64,000 bases of DNA from Flammeovirgaceae bacterium UBA2338 (GTDB lineage: Bacteria > Bacteroidota > Bacteroidia > Cytophagales > Cyclobacteriaceae): the NCBI GenBank assembly GCA_002344795.1, contig DDUM01000047.1:1-64000 (forward strand), written 5' to 3'. The first letter of the stretch is position 1. The number at the start of each line of letters is the position of its first letter. A program made the position numbers and the translations under genes. Under the pieces are notes generated by a model that was given only the letters and a program-made list of their open reading frames with translations, did no database searches and was not told the DNA's origin. Positions 42,784 through 51,049 of the stretch are shown piece by piece.

Positions 42784-43185
42784 ATGGCTGAAATAGAGGA
42801 TTTGACGAAACCACTGGTTTATTCATGCTCGGGATGTTCGAGTGCGGCTCAAATGGCCAATTACTTGGCTATAAGGCTTGATCGCAGTGGACTGGCAGAG
42901 ATGTCTTGTATAGCCGGTGTAGGTGGAAACGTGAAAAACCTGGTGAGGACAGCCAAATCGGGACGAAAATTGATAGCAATCGATGGTTGTCCTTTGGCTT
43001 GTGTTAAAGCCTGTTTGAGCAATCACTCATTACAACCAGACTTACATTTTGAATTAAAGGAAATGGGTGTAGCCAAAAAACAAGGGGAGGATTTTGACAA
43101 GGCAGAGGCAGAAGAGATTCTCGAAAAAATTGGCAGTGAGGTGGAATTAAGGCTTTATTTACATACTGAAAAGGAGCGGGCATAG
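42784..43185 (+). CDS. DGC-domain putative zinc-binding protein
   Basis: This 133-aa cytoplasmic protein has the DGC family's cysteine pattern: YSCSGCSSAAQMANYLA (residues about 13-29), EMSCIAGVGGN (near 39-49), and IDGCPLACVKACL (near 66-78). DGC proteins are thought to bind zinc and have no established function. It carries a clear regulon palindrome and -7 box, linking it to the nitrogen-oxide response. The thioesterase GTG start follows its stop codon directly, so the two are co-translated. Confidence 0.87.
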   Translation: MAEIEDLTKPLVYSCSGCSSAAQMANYLAIRLDRSGLAEMSCIAGVGGNVKNLVRTAKSGRKLIAIDGCPLACVKACLSNHSLQPDLHFELKEMGVAKKQGEDFDKAEAEEILEKIGSEVELRLYLHTEKERA

Positions 43186-43638
43186 GTGAAGAAAGAACGA
43201 GCACCCAAATATTCTAAAACGATTAAAACGGAAGTAGTATGCCCTAATGATACTAATCCAATGGGTATTTTGCAGGGTGGACGCTTGGTGCAGTGGATGG
43301 ATATTGCAGCCGCGGTGTGCGCCCAAACCCATGCAGGAAAAATTTGTGTTACCGCATCTATTGATACTGTTAGCTTTAAACGACCTGCATATGTGGGTGA
43401 GATACTGACCATTGAAGCAAAGATTACGCGTGCTTTTACTACCTCTATGGAAATAATGGTTTCAGCATGGTCAAAAAGTGTCTCCAGTACGAGGAAACAT
43501 TTGATCAGTGAATCTTATTTTACTTTTGTTGCAATAGACGAAGAAGGAAAAGTGTCTCCTGTTAATGCAGTAAAGCCCATAACGCCAGAGGATCGTAAGC
43601 ATTATGACGAGGCCTGGAAAAGAAAGAAACGAAAATAG
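43186..43638 (+). CDS. hotdog-fold acyl-CoA thioesterase
   Basis: This 150-aa enzyme starts with GTG right after the DGC stop codon. It is a hotdog thioesterase of the YciA/BACH type: CPNDTNPMGILQGGRLVQWMDIAAAVCA (near 19-46, with the catalytic Asn/Asp-type positions), ITRAFTTSMEIMVSAW, and a basic C-terminal tail (KHYDEAWKRKKRK). It would hydrolyse acyl-CoA esters. Its last 35 bp overlap the start of a decayed nadB copy. A second, decayed copy of its C-terminal part lies at 44948-45130, directly before the intact nadB. Confidence 0.87.
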   Translation: MKKERAPKYSKTIKTEVVCPNDTNPMGILQGGRLVQWMDIAAAVCAQTHAGKICVTASIDTVSFKRPAYVGEILTIEAKITRAFTTSMEIMVSAWSKSVSSTRKHLISESYFTFVAIDEEGKVSPVNAVKPITPEDRKHYDEAWKRKKRK

Positions 43639-43833
43639 GTATTCCGATGTGTTGATTATCGGTGCCGGTATTGTTGGGCTATGCCTCAGAGTCAAAATAG
43701 CACAAGGATTCCCTGAAAAAAGGTGGTAATTCTTTCCAAAGATAAACCCGGTGAATCCAATACGCGATATAGATTTATGTGCTAATGCTGAGGGACACGG
43801 ATACGATTTGGGAATGGCGTTTAATCTCGGCTA
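43604..43833 (+). pseudogene. decayed copy of nadB (N-terminal part)
   Basis: From the ATG at 43604 the frame reads MTRPGKERNENRYSDVLIIG and GAGIVGLCLRVKIAQ, nearly the same as the intact nadB start at 45097, then hits a stop at 43727. A one-base shift in an A-run near 43720 restores VVILSKDKPGESNTRY, which matches ILSKDRPGESNTRY of the intact gene. After that only a short fragment (YDLGMAFNLG, compare LDLGLEGG) remains. The rest of the ~527-aa gene is missing; the acyltransferase gene lies beyond. Confidence 0.9.
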
Positions 43834-43897
43834 AGAAAACCTATTCGCAAAGTATCTTTTCAAGGTAGTATTCGCTAGAATATTGTTGAAGCAGAGT

Positions 43898-44728
43898 TTA
43901 GACCTTTTCCACAACGTTGGTTTTGCTTTCGAAATCTACACTTTGGATAAGTAATTTTCTGAATCGCTCAATAAACCTTGCAGTTTGTGCACCATCCAGA
44001 ATATCATGATCCATCGCAATAGTAATGCAGACCATCTCCTTTTTCACTATTATATCGTCTTCAAAAGCAGGGACATATCGAATACCTCCGACCATAGCGG
44101 TAAGTACGTGTGGGGTAATCGGCACAATCCAACCTGTAAGATTATGACTAAACATGCCCATCGAAGAGAACCCAACCGTGCCATTGAATTTTTTTTTAAT
44201 GAATGGGTTTTTAAAGATGTGTACAAGTGCCCACCTGCGTAAAAAGCCTACACGCTTGATCACTGCATTGAGCCTTTTCTTTTGCAGCATCTCTTTACTG
44301 TCAATCAAATCAGTAGAAGATCTTGACTTGGCGCTTTTAATCTCTTCAGAAATATCAAAAACCGACTTGTAATTGGCTTTCCTAAGAACATAACCTACCG
44401 GCATGGGAACACCATTAACATTACGCTCAACCATCGTTGCTACATCCACATCATCAAAAACCACGAGCTTATTTCCCTTTCTATATGCCTGCATAATTTT
44501 GTTTTCCGCCACAGCCTGTGCAAAACAGTATAGCAAATAACCTGTGAGTGACGCATGTCTTTTTGCCACACGTCTGGCCTTGCGCATATTTTCCCGGATT
44601 CCAGTGATGTCAAAGTCCATAACAGCATAGGCGGTGTGTTTGGATTTGCCTATTCTAAGGAAATCAACAATTTGCTTTCGTTCCAGTGAAAAAGGAATAC
44701 TGGTATGTTTCGGTAATATTGAATTCAT
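43898..44728 (-). CDS. stand-alone 2-oxoacid dehydrogenase-type acyltransferase domain
   Basis: This 276-aa protein is only the catalytic domain of E2 acyltransferases: AYAVMDFDITGIRENM (near 33-48), GYLLYCFAQAVAENKIMQAYR, a central NGTVGFSSMGMFSHNLTGWIVPITP and the active-site MDHDILDGAQTARFIERF (DHxxxDG with His about 240). The lipoyl and peripheral-binding domains are absent, so it cannot be a normal E2 of pyruvate dehydrogenase. Such free acyltransferase domains are common in Bacteroidota; the acyl acceptor is unknown. It lies between the two copies of the duplicated thioesterase-nadB unit, on the opposite strand. Confidence 0.83.
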   Translation of the reverse strand: MNSILPKHTSIPFSLERKQIVDFLRIGKSKHTAYAVMDFDITGIRENMRKARRVAKRHASLTGYLLYCFAQAVAENKIMQAYRKGNKLVVFDDVDVATMVERNVNGVPMPVGYVLRKANYKSVFDISEEIKSAKSRSSTDLIDSKEMLQKKRLNAVIKRVGFLRRWALVHIFKNPFIKKKFNGTVGFSSMGMFSHNLTGWIVPITPHVLTAMVGGIRYVPAFEDDIIVKKEMVCITIAMDHDILDGAQTARFIERFRKLLIQSVDFESKTNVVEKV

Positions 44729-44854
44729 CTACCTGTTGCTTAACAATTTAATTTACGAGATTCAGATAAATTAAAATTAGTTTGACGTTGGTGTGTTTCA
44801 CCGATTATTATGGATAAATACAGTTTACCCATTACATGAATATTTAAAGTTTAT

Positions 44855-44876
44855 AAAAAGACAAATATATCTTTAA
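44855..44876 (+). promoter_or_regulatory. 22-bp regulon palindrome, upstream of nadB
   Basis: Arms AAAAAGAC and TATCTTTAA with the standard GA/TC spacing; 4 bp before a perfect -7 box. The arrangement mirrors the DGC promoter at 42731-42764 and probably arose with the duplication. Confidence 0.65.
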
Positions 44877-44880
44877 TTAC

Positions 44881-44888
44881 TACATTTG
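44881..44888 (+). promoter_or_regulatory. -7 promoter box TACATTTG driving nadB
   Basis: An exact TAnnTTTG. The sequence just downstream (TTTGCACAA, TATTAATAGGAT) resembles that downstream of the DGC promoter (TTTGTACAA, TATTAACAGGAT). Confidence 0.6.
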
Positions 44889-44947
44889 CACAAATATTTA
44901 TATTAATAGGATTGAGGATAAATTACTCGTGTGGTTTACTAACGCCT

Positions 44948-45130
44948 TTGGAAATAGTGGTTCGAACATGATCAAATATTACTTTTCGCACAAAATAATT
45001 GATCAGCAAATCCTATTGCAATTTTGATTTCATGGTTTAATGATGTGTCTCCAGTTAATCCATTAAAACCATTAACGCCCGCTGATCGTATGCATTATGA
45101 CGAAGCCTGGAAAAGAAAGAAACGAAAACA
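44948..45130 (+). pseudogene. decayed C-terminal copy of the thioesterase gene
   Basis: The last part reads VSPVNPLKPLTPADRMHYDE and AWKRKKRK, close to VSPVNAVKPITPEDRKHYDE of the intact thioesterase. Upstream, short words survive in degraded form (GGAAATA-GTGGTT, TTGATCAG, ATCCTATT versus GGAAATAATGGTT, TTGATCAG, ATCTTATT). The original stop codon is lost and the N-terminal two thirds, and the DGC gene, are absent. The intact nadB start overlaps it. Confidence 0.85.
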
Positions 45131-46680
45131 AGTATTCCGATGTATTGATTATTGGTGCTGGAATTGCAGGCCTTTGTCTCGGAATCAAAATAGCACAACG
45201 ATTTTGTGATAAAAAAATAGTCATCCTATCTAAAGACAGACCCGGTGAGTCCAATACACGATATGCACAAGGGGGTATAGCTGTAGTAACTGATTTGAAA
45301 AAAGATTCTTTTCAGCAACATATTGCAGATACACTGCTTGCAGGCGATGGTCTCTGTAATGAAGAAGTCGTAAGGTGTGTGGTAAAGGAGGGGCCAGATC
45401 GATTAAAAGAATTAGAGGAGTGGGGAACTGTATTTGACAAGTCTTCTTATGGCCTTGATTTGGGTTTAGAAGGAGGACATTCCGCTCATCGGATTATACA
45501 CAAAAAAGATAAAACGGGTTTTCATATAATAGATTCCTTATTGCGTATGATAGCCAGGTTTCCAAATGTGGAAATTCTTTGGAATACGCTTGCCGTGGAC
45601 TTACTTACAGCTGAAGACAAGGAAAATAATCAATGTATTGGGGCGACTTATATTCCCAATAACTCAAATAAAATTCGATCCATTCAGTCTTCATTTACTG
45701 TTTTGTCCACCGGGGGCATCGGCCAGATTTATAGCGTAACTACAAATCCTAATATTGCAACGGGAGACGGTATTGCAATAGCATACCGTGCGGGAGCTAA
45801 AATTCGTGACATGCAATTTGTGCAATTTCACCCTACGGCATTAGATGCACCTAAAGAGGATACTACTTTTCTGATTTCGGAAGCCCTGCGCGGGTTTGGT
45901 GCCTATTTGATTACACGTGATGGTAATCGGTTCATGTTCAAATACGATAAGAGAGGAGAGATGGCTTCCCGTGATATTGTGTCAAGAGCGATCTTCAATG
46001 AATCATTGTATCAGCCGGTGTATATTGATTGCCGTCATCTTGATAAAAGAGACTTGATAACACATTTTCCTAATATCTACCAAAAGTGTCTCTCTTTAGG
46101 GTTGGATATCACTTGTGAGTTAGTACCTGTTCTACCGGCTGCTCACTACCTGTGCGGAGGAATTGACACCAACCTTTGCGCACAAACATCAATTAATGGA
46201 CTATACGCCATTGGAGAATGCGCTCGCACCGGTTTGCACGGGGCTAATCGGCTTGCTTCTAATTCTTTATTGGAAGCTTTGGTGTTTGCACATTTTTGTT
46301 TTCAGGATATTGAAACGCGCATGTTTCGCTTTGTTGAGACAGTATTTCCTTCCGAGATACTTATTATTCACAATAGCCCTTCCGATAAACTTTTGGCCAT
46401 TCAATCAAAACTAAAATTGACGATGTCGGAGAAAGCCGGAATAATCAGAACAAATGAGGGATTAATGGCTGGCTTGGATATAGTGAGAGAATTAAGCGTT
46501 GAGCTGGAATTGGTTTTTCAGGAATTTGGTATGTCTTGGATGTTTTGTGAAACAAGAAATTTACTGATAGTAGCTACTCTTGTTTTACAACAGTCACTTA
46601 ATCAGAAAGAGAATAGAGGAACGTTTTATAATTATGACAATCAAGAGGTAGTTAACCCAATACTGAAGCATCATGTCTAA
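45097..46680 (+). CDS. nadB: L-aspartate oxidase NadB
   Basis: This 527-aa flavoenzyme oxidises aspartate to iminoaspartate for NAD synthesis and can use fumarate in place of oxygen. Features: FAD-binding SDVLIIGAGIAGLCLGIKIA (residues 14-33), SNTRYAQGGIAVV (50-62), the GGHSAHRIIH segment, and the C-terminal CGGIDTNLCAQTSINGLYAIGECARTGLHGANRLASNSLLEAL (near 353-395). The start (MTKPGKERNENKYSDV) overlaps the decayed thioesterase remnant, as in the other copy. A regulon palindrome and promoter lie 208 bp upstream. It overlaps ctaA by 8 bp. NadA is at 18859. Confidence 0.94.
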   Translation: MTKPGKERNENKYSDVLIIGAGIAGLCLGIKIAQRFCDKKIVILSKDRPGESNTRYAQGGIAVVTDLKKDSFQQHIADTLLAGDGLCNEEVVRCVVKEGPDRLKELEEWGTVFDKSSYGLDLGLEGGHSAHRIIHKKDKTGFHIIDSLLRMIARFPNVEILWNTLAVDLLTAEDKENNQCIGATYIPNNSNKIRSIQSSFTVLSTGGIGQIYSVTTNPNIATGDGIAIAYRAGAKIRDMQFVQFHPTALDAPKEDTTFLISEALRGFGAYLITRDGNRFMFKYDKRGEMASRDIVSRAIFNESLYQPVYIDCRHLDKRDLITHFPNIYQKCLSLGLDITCELVPVLPAAHYLCGGIDTNLCAQTSINGLYAIGECARTGLHGANRLASNSLLEALVFAHFCFQDIETRMFRFVETVFPSEILIIHNSPSDKLLAIQSKLKLTMSEKAGIIRTNEGLMAGLDIVRELSVELELVFQEFGMSWMFCETRNLLIVATLVLQQSLNQKENRGTFYNYDNQEVVNPILKHHV

Positions 46681-47725
46681 AGTTAGTAATATAGAGTTAT
46701 GGTTGTGGTTGGGCATACTACTCATCGTTTTGATGATTGTCGTGGGAGGTATCACCCGCTTAACAGGATCAGGATTGTCAATTGTAGAGTGGAATGTAAT
46801 TTCGGGAACAATTCCACCAATTACTGAGACCCAATGGCAGCAGGCTTTTGATCAGTACAAGCAATTTCCTCAATATAAAAAGCTGAACTATGGAATGGAC
46901 ATGGCGCAGTTTAAACAAATATTCTTTTGGGAATATATTCACCGGCTGCTGGGGCGCTTCATTGGCCTCGTTTTTCTACTTCCATTTCTATATTTTTATT
47001 TTACCCGTAAACTTTCAAAATCACTCACGAAAAAATTGTTGGTGATATTCGCTCTGGGTGCTTTACAGGGTTTTATGGGATGGTATATGGTGAAGAGCGG
47101 ATTAAATGACAATCCCCATGTCAGTCATTTTCGACTTGCTATCCATCAAGGGTTGGCGTTGTTGCTCATTGTATCCATTTTTTGGACAATCTTAACAATG
47201 GGTGGAAGAAAACCATCCGGCAACAATCGTTCTTTGCTGCTAATTTTATCCTACTTATCTCTCGTTTTACTTTCTTTTCAAATTGTGCTTGGAGCGTTTG
47301 TAGCAGGCCTGAAAGCTGGGTTTTCATATATTAATTTTCCGTTCATGGGAGATTCTTTTTTCCCATCTGCAATTGTTATGAAGTCCGAACCCTATTTTTA
47401 TAATGGAGTGATGTTACAATTTACTCACAGGTGGGTAGCATTCGTTGTGTTTTTCTCTTTTCTGTGGATTCTAAAAATAGCAAAACCTTATCCTGAAGTA
47501 AGAAAATATATAAGAATACTTATCGTCATCGGAATTATGCAGATCGTGTTGGGAATCTCTACGCTTATGCTTCAGGTACCCTTAGCATTAGGGGTGATTC
47601 ATCAGTTTATTGCAATTATACTCCTTATGCTTTTGATTAAAATTATTTATGAAGTTAGATATCCAATAGATTTATCGAACAAGATAAAAGAAGTACCATC
47701 GGTCAACCAGGTATTCGGGAGTTGA
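46673..47725 (+). CDS. ctaA: heme A synthase (CtaA/COX15 family)
   Basis: This 350-aa protein has eight membrane helices and the four conserved histidines of heme A synthase in EYIHRLLGRFIG (near 90-101), VSHFRLAIHQG (near 150-160), FTHRWVAFVV (near 250) and GVIHQFIAI (near 305). An early signature GGITRLTGSGLSIVEW also fits. It oxidises heme O to heme A for aa3-type oxidases. Overlapping the nadB end by 8 bp, it is co-transcribed with nadB. The link to nitrogen-oxide genes may be indirect, through heme supply. Confidence 0.92.
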   Translation: MSKVSNIELWLWLGILLIVLMIVVGGITRLTGSGLSIVEWNVISGTIPPITETQWQQAFDQYKQFPQYKKLNYGMDMAQFKQIFFWEYIHRLLGRFIGLVFLLPFLYFYFTRKLSKSLTKKLLVIFALGALQGFMGWYMVKSGLNDNPHVSHFRLAIHQGLALLLIVSIFWTILTMGGRKPSGNNRSLLLILSYLSLVLLSFQIVLGAFVAGLKAGFSYINFPFMGDSFFPSAIVMKSEPYFYNGVMLQFTHRWVAFVVFFSFLWILKIAKPYPEVRKYIRILIVIGIMQIVLGISTLMLQVPLALGVIHQFIAIILLMLLIKIIYEVRYPIDLSNKIKEVPSVNQVFGS

Positions 47726-47776
47726 AAACATTAACTAAAGATTCTTGATAACCTTTAAGATTCAATTAGTTTAAGC

Positions 47777-49030
47777 ATGAAATCAAGTAGAAATAATGTG
47801 ATGATTCTTTCTCCGGCTGGCTCGTTTGAAGCCTTGACAGCTGCTATTCTGGCAGGTGCCGATGCGGTTTATTTTGGAGTAGAGCAATTGAATATGCGCG
47901 CTCGGTCTGCAAACTATTTTACCATAGAAGATATGGAGTTGATTGCAAAACAGTGTAAGCAGTCTAATGTTAAATCATACCTTACACTGAATACAGTTTT
48001 ATATGATTATGATATGCAGTTGATGAGAAAAATTATTTCATCTGCTAAAGAGTCTGGTATTGATGCTGTTATTGCTTCTGACCATGCCGCAATGACCTAC
48101 GCAAAGTCTATTGGTATGCCACTGCATATCTCTACACAATCAAGTGTGAGCAATATTGAAACGGTGGATTTCTACTCAAACTTTGCAGATGTGATTGTAT
48201 TGGCCAGGGAATTGAGCCTTAAACAGGTGGCAGAGATCACACGCGAAATCACGCGAAGAGAGATTAAAGGACCCTCTGGAAATCTTGTAAAGATTGAAGT
48301 GTTTGCACACGGAGCATTGTGCATGGCCATCTCAGGAAAATGCCACTTAAGCCTACATTCCCATTTTGCGTCAGCTAATAGAGGAGCTTGTTTACAAAAT
48401 TGCAGAAGACCCTATGTGGTAATAGATAAAGAGGAAGGGATTGAATTTGAAATCGACAATGAATACATTATGAGTGCGAAAGACTTGTGCACGATTGACA
48501 TCTTGGATCAGATGCTCGATTCAGGCATATCTGTTTTAAAGATTGAAGGAAGAGGAAGATCGGCTGATTATGTAAGCATTGTGACAAAGTGTTATAAAGA
48601 AGCAGTGGCTGCTATTAAAGCAAAACAATATACTCCTGAAAAGATTGATCAATGGAAAAAAGAATTGTCAAAAGTGTATAACCGTGGTTTTTGGGAGGGT
48701 TATTACCTTGGCAGGCATTTGGGTGAATGGGCAGATCAACCAGGCTCAGTTGCGACTGAGAAAAAAATATATGTAGGAAAAGGTAATCGATATTATCCGA
48801 AAATTGGAGTAGGCGAATTTGTTTTGGAGACTGGCACTATCGGCACAGGAGACATACTAATGGTGATAGGCCGGACGGAAGGAGTTAGAAAAGAAAGGTT
48901 AAATGAACTAAGGGTGAATGGCATTGAGGCAATAACCGCTAAAAAAGGAGATGTCATTTCTTTACCCTGGCCAACAAAGATTTCAAAGGACGATAAATTG
49001 TATAAAATCCTTGAGGATAAACATGGCTAG
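47777..49030 (+). CDS. peptidase U32-family protein (TrhP/RlhA-type)
   Basis: This 417-aa protein belongs to the U32 group: LSPAGSFEALTAAILAGADAVYFG (residues 11-34), FAHGALCMAISGKC (near 176-189), and HSHFASANRGACLQNCRRPY (near 193-212) with the cysteines now thought to bind an Fe-S cluster in RNA-hydroxylating members (TrhP, RlhA) and in UbiU/UbiV. The C-terminal part has YVGKGNRYYPKIGVGEF. It acts in tRNA or rRNA hydroxylation or in oxygen-independent hydroxylations; the exact target is not visible. The ferredoxin gene overlaps its end, suggesting electron supply. Confidence 0.88.
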   Translation: MKSSRNNVMILSPAGSFEALTAAILAGADAVYFGVEQLNMRARSANYFTIEDMELIAKQCKQSNVKSYLTLNTVLYDYDMQLMRKIISSAKESGIDAVIASDHAAMTYAKSIGMPLHISTQSSVSNIETVDFYSNFADVIVLARELSLKQVAEITREITRREIKGPSGNLVKIEVFAHGALCMAISGKCHLSLHSHFASANRGACLQNCRRPYVVIDKEEGIEFEIDNEYIMSAKDLCTIDILDQMLDSGISVLKIEGRGRSADYVSIVTKCYKEAVAAIKAKQYTPEKIDQWKKELSKVYNRGFWEGYYLGRHLGEWADQPGSVATEKKIYVGKGNRYYPKIGVGEFVLETGTIGTGDILMVIGRTEGVRKERLNELRVNGIEAITAKKGDVISLPWPTKISKDDKLYKILEDKHG

Positions 49031-49244
49031 AATTATTTATTACCGAAAGAAATGTATTGGCTGTGGTATCTGCTATGAACGCCAACCCGACTACTGGCGA
49101 ATGTCCAGAAAAGATGGGAAGGCGAATTTGATAGGGTCGACTGTAAATAAAGGTATTCATTCGAAGCTAAACGCTGTAGTCATACAGGGGTCGCTGCTAG
49201 TAGCCAAATCTTGCCCTGCTGGAGCCATAAAGGTTATTTTGTAA
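49023..49244 (+). CDS. small single-cluster ferredoxin
   Basis: This 73-aa protein overlaps the U32 gene by 8 bp. It has KKCIGCGICYERQPDYW near the N-terminus and KSCPAGAIKV at the C-terminus, giving four cysteines for one [4Fe-4S] cluster in the Fd I style (C-x2-C-x2-C ... CP). Because the start is within the U32 stop region, they are almost certainly co-translated, and the ferredoxin may feed the U32 protein. The true start at MARIIYYRKK is chosen because upstream codons lie inside the U32 gene. Confidence 0.87.
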   Translation: MARIIYYRKKCIGCGICYERQPDYWRMSRKDGKANLIGSTVNKGIHSKLNAVVIQGSLLVAKSCPAGAIKVIL

Positions 49245-49396
49245 TTTAATCTGTCCTTGGTTTTTGGTGTTGAAAACCTGTTTTTTTATTTGGAAACACT
49301 AACCATTCACAATTATAACAGTCCTTTTTGATTTTGAGGATCATTCCTGATAAAAATCATACTGTGAGTTGTTGGCTATAATTACTTTAGCCATCG

Positions 49397-50857
49397 ATGG
49401 AAAATAATCGCTTTATCACCTGGCCTATGTTGGCGGGTATTACTATGATGCTACTGTTATTGGTGGCTGAATTTTTAACGCACGTGTTGGGTAACGTTGC
49501 TTATGTGGCTATCTGTGTTATTACATTGTGGTTTACTCAAGGTAGAAAGCAAATTATTTTGATTACGGTTATTGCCACAGTATTACTTATAGTAGGTTAT
49601 ATCCTGGCCATTCCTATTTCTGAACCTGCAGACCAGGTCACATTTTTTGTCAACCGGGTTTCGGCAGTTGTAGTAATCTGGTTTGCTTGCTTCTTCACCA
49701 TCCGATACCAGAAAGCACTGGCAGATGAAAGTAGACAGCGACTGGAGATAGAGGAGAGGAAAATTGGTGAAGCAAGATTACGAAGTAGTCAGGAGATGCA
49801 TCAGGCTATTGCTAGAAATTTCCCGGAAGGATGGATCGGAATTTTAGATGAGGACTTAAAATATATTTTTGCGAATGGTAGGGGATTGAAACAGGCTGGA
49901 ATAAAACAAGCGGATCTAATAGGGCAAAGATTTGGTAAAATACTGGGTGTTGATGTTGAGATATTTTTGGAAAGAGCTAAGCAGTGTAATCATATTGCAT
50001 TTGATGTTGAGTACAATAAGCGGAATTATGAAGTGAATATTGGTCCATTTTTAAGTAATCTCAAAATAAAACGTTTGTTGGTTGTTGTTCATGATATTAC
50101 CACAAAAAAGGAAACTGAAATCAGGCTCACTAAGGCATTGGCGAGAGAACGTGAGCTTAATGAATTAAAATCAAGATTTGTGACCATGGCCTCTCATGAA
50201 TTTAGAACGCCCTTGACCACCATTCAGTCTTCAGCGACTTTGCTGGGTAAGTACTCTGGAGATGCCTATGAAAAAGAGAAAGGCACGCATGTGATGAAGA
50301 TAAAGAACTCGGTAAAGTTGCTTACGGAAATTCTAAGTGATTTTCTCTCTTTTGAAAAACTTGAGAAGGAAAGCCTGGCTTCCAGTAATGAAATCATCCA
50401 TTTAAGGAATTTTCTGGATAAGGTAATGGTTGAAGCAGAAGTAATCAAACGTGACAATCAACGGTTAGAAATAAAATATGATGGTAAGGATGACATCACT
50501 ACAGACCGAAAGTTTCTTAAAAGTATTATTTATAATCTTTTGTCAAATGCCTTTAAGTATAGTGGCGAAGATGACACGGTTATAGTACAGGTTGAAATTG
50601 TAAACGGGTTACTTACAATTAGTGTAATAGATCATGGATTGGGCATACCGCAAGAGGAGCATCAATACGTATTTGATCGGTTTTTCCGCGCTAATAATGT
50701 TGTAAATATTCATGGCACAGGTCTTGGGTTAACCATAGTAAAAAAGTATGTTGATCTTTTGGGAGGGACACTTTCTTTTACAAGTACTATGGGAGAAAAA
50801 ACAATTTTCACCGTTCAACTTCCAATTGGCCATACGCCTGTTTTAAAAGATCATTAA
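49397..50857 (+). CDS. orphan membrane sensor histidine kinase with PAS domain
   Basis: This 486-aa kinase has four N-terminal membrane helices (to about residue 103), a short coiled segment, a PAS domain (residues about 133-240, GWIGILDEDLKYIFANGRGL), a HisKA domain with His 267 (FVTMASHEFRTPLTTIQS), and an HATPase domain with N box (KSIIYNLLSNAFKYSG), G1 (VIDHGLGIP) and G2 (GTGLGLTIVKKYV). No response regulator lies beside it. The stimulus could be redox or gas-related given the neighbourhood, but the sequence does not show this. Confidence 0.9.
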   Translation: MENNRFITWPMLAGITMMLLLLVAEFLTHVLGNVAYVAICVITLWFTQGRKQIILITVIATVLLIVGYILAIPISEPADQVTFFVNRVSAVVVIWFACFFTIRYQKALADESRQRLEIEERKIGEARLRSSQEMHQAIARNFPEGWIGILDEDLKYIFANGRGLKQAGIKQADLIGQRFGKILGVDVEIFLERAKQCNHIAFDVEYNKRNYEVNIGPFLSNLKIKRLLVVVHDITTKKETEIRLTKALARERELNELKSRFVTMASHEFRTPLTTIQSSATLLGKYSGDAYEKEKGTHVMKIKNSVKLLTEILSDFLSFEKLEKESLASSNEIIHLRNFLDKVMVEAEVIKRDNQRLEIKYDGKDDITTDRKFLKSIIYNLLSNAFKYSGEDDTVIVQVEIVNGLLTISVIDHGLGIPQEEHQYVFDRFFRANNVVNIHGTGLGLTIVKKYVDLLGGTLSFTSTMGEKTIFTVQLPIGHTPVLKDH

Positions 50858-51049
50858 ATCTTAAAGGATTGAATTGTATATTGTGATGTGGAGTCATAAC
50901 AATAACTCATCGCCAGAATAGGTGAGGGTAGATCTGGATGAAAATTGTATTACAACATTTTTTCTTATTCTTACTTTTTACCTATGCCATTTATGTTCAT
51001 CCTGGTGCTGTGGCTCTTATGTTGAGTAACATTGGATACTCTATTTGCA

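Noticed and set aside
45024..45209. 61-codon frame across the thioesterase remnant
   Set aside because: It carries only the degraded C-terminus of the duplicated thioesterase and then reads into nadB in the wrong frame.
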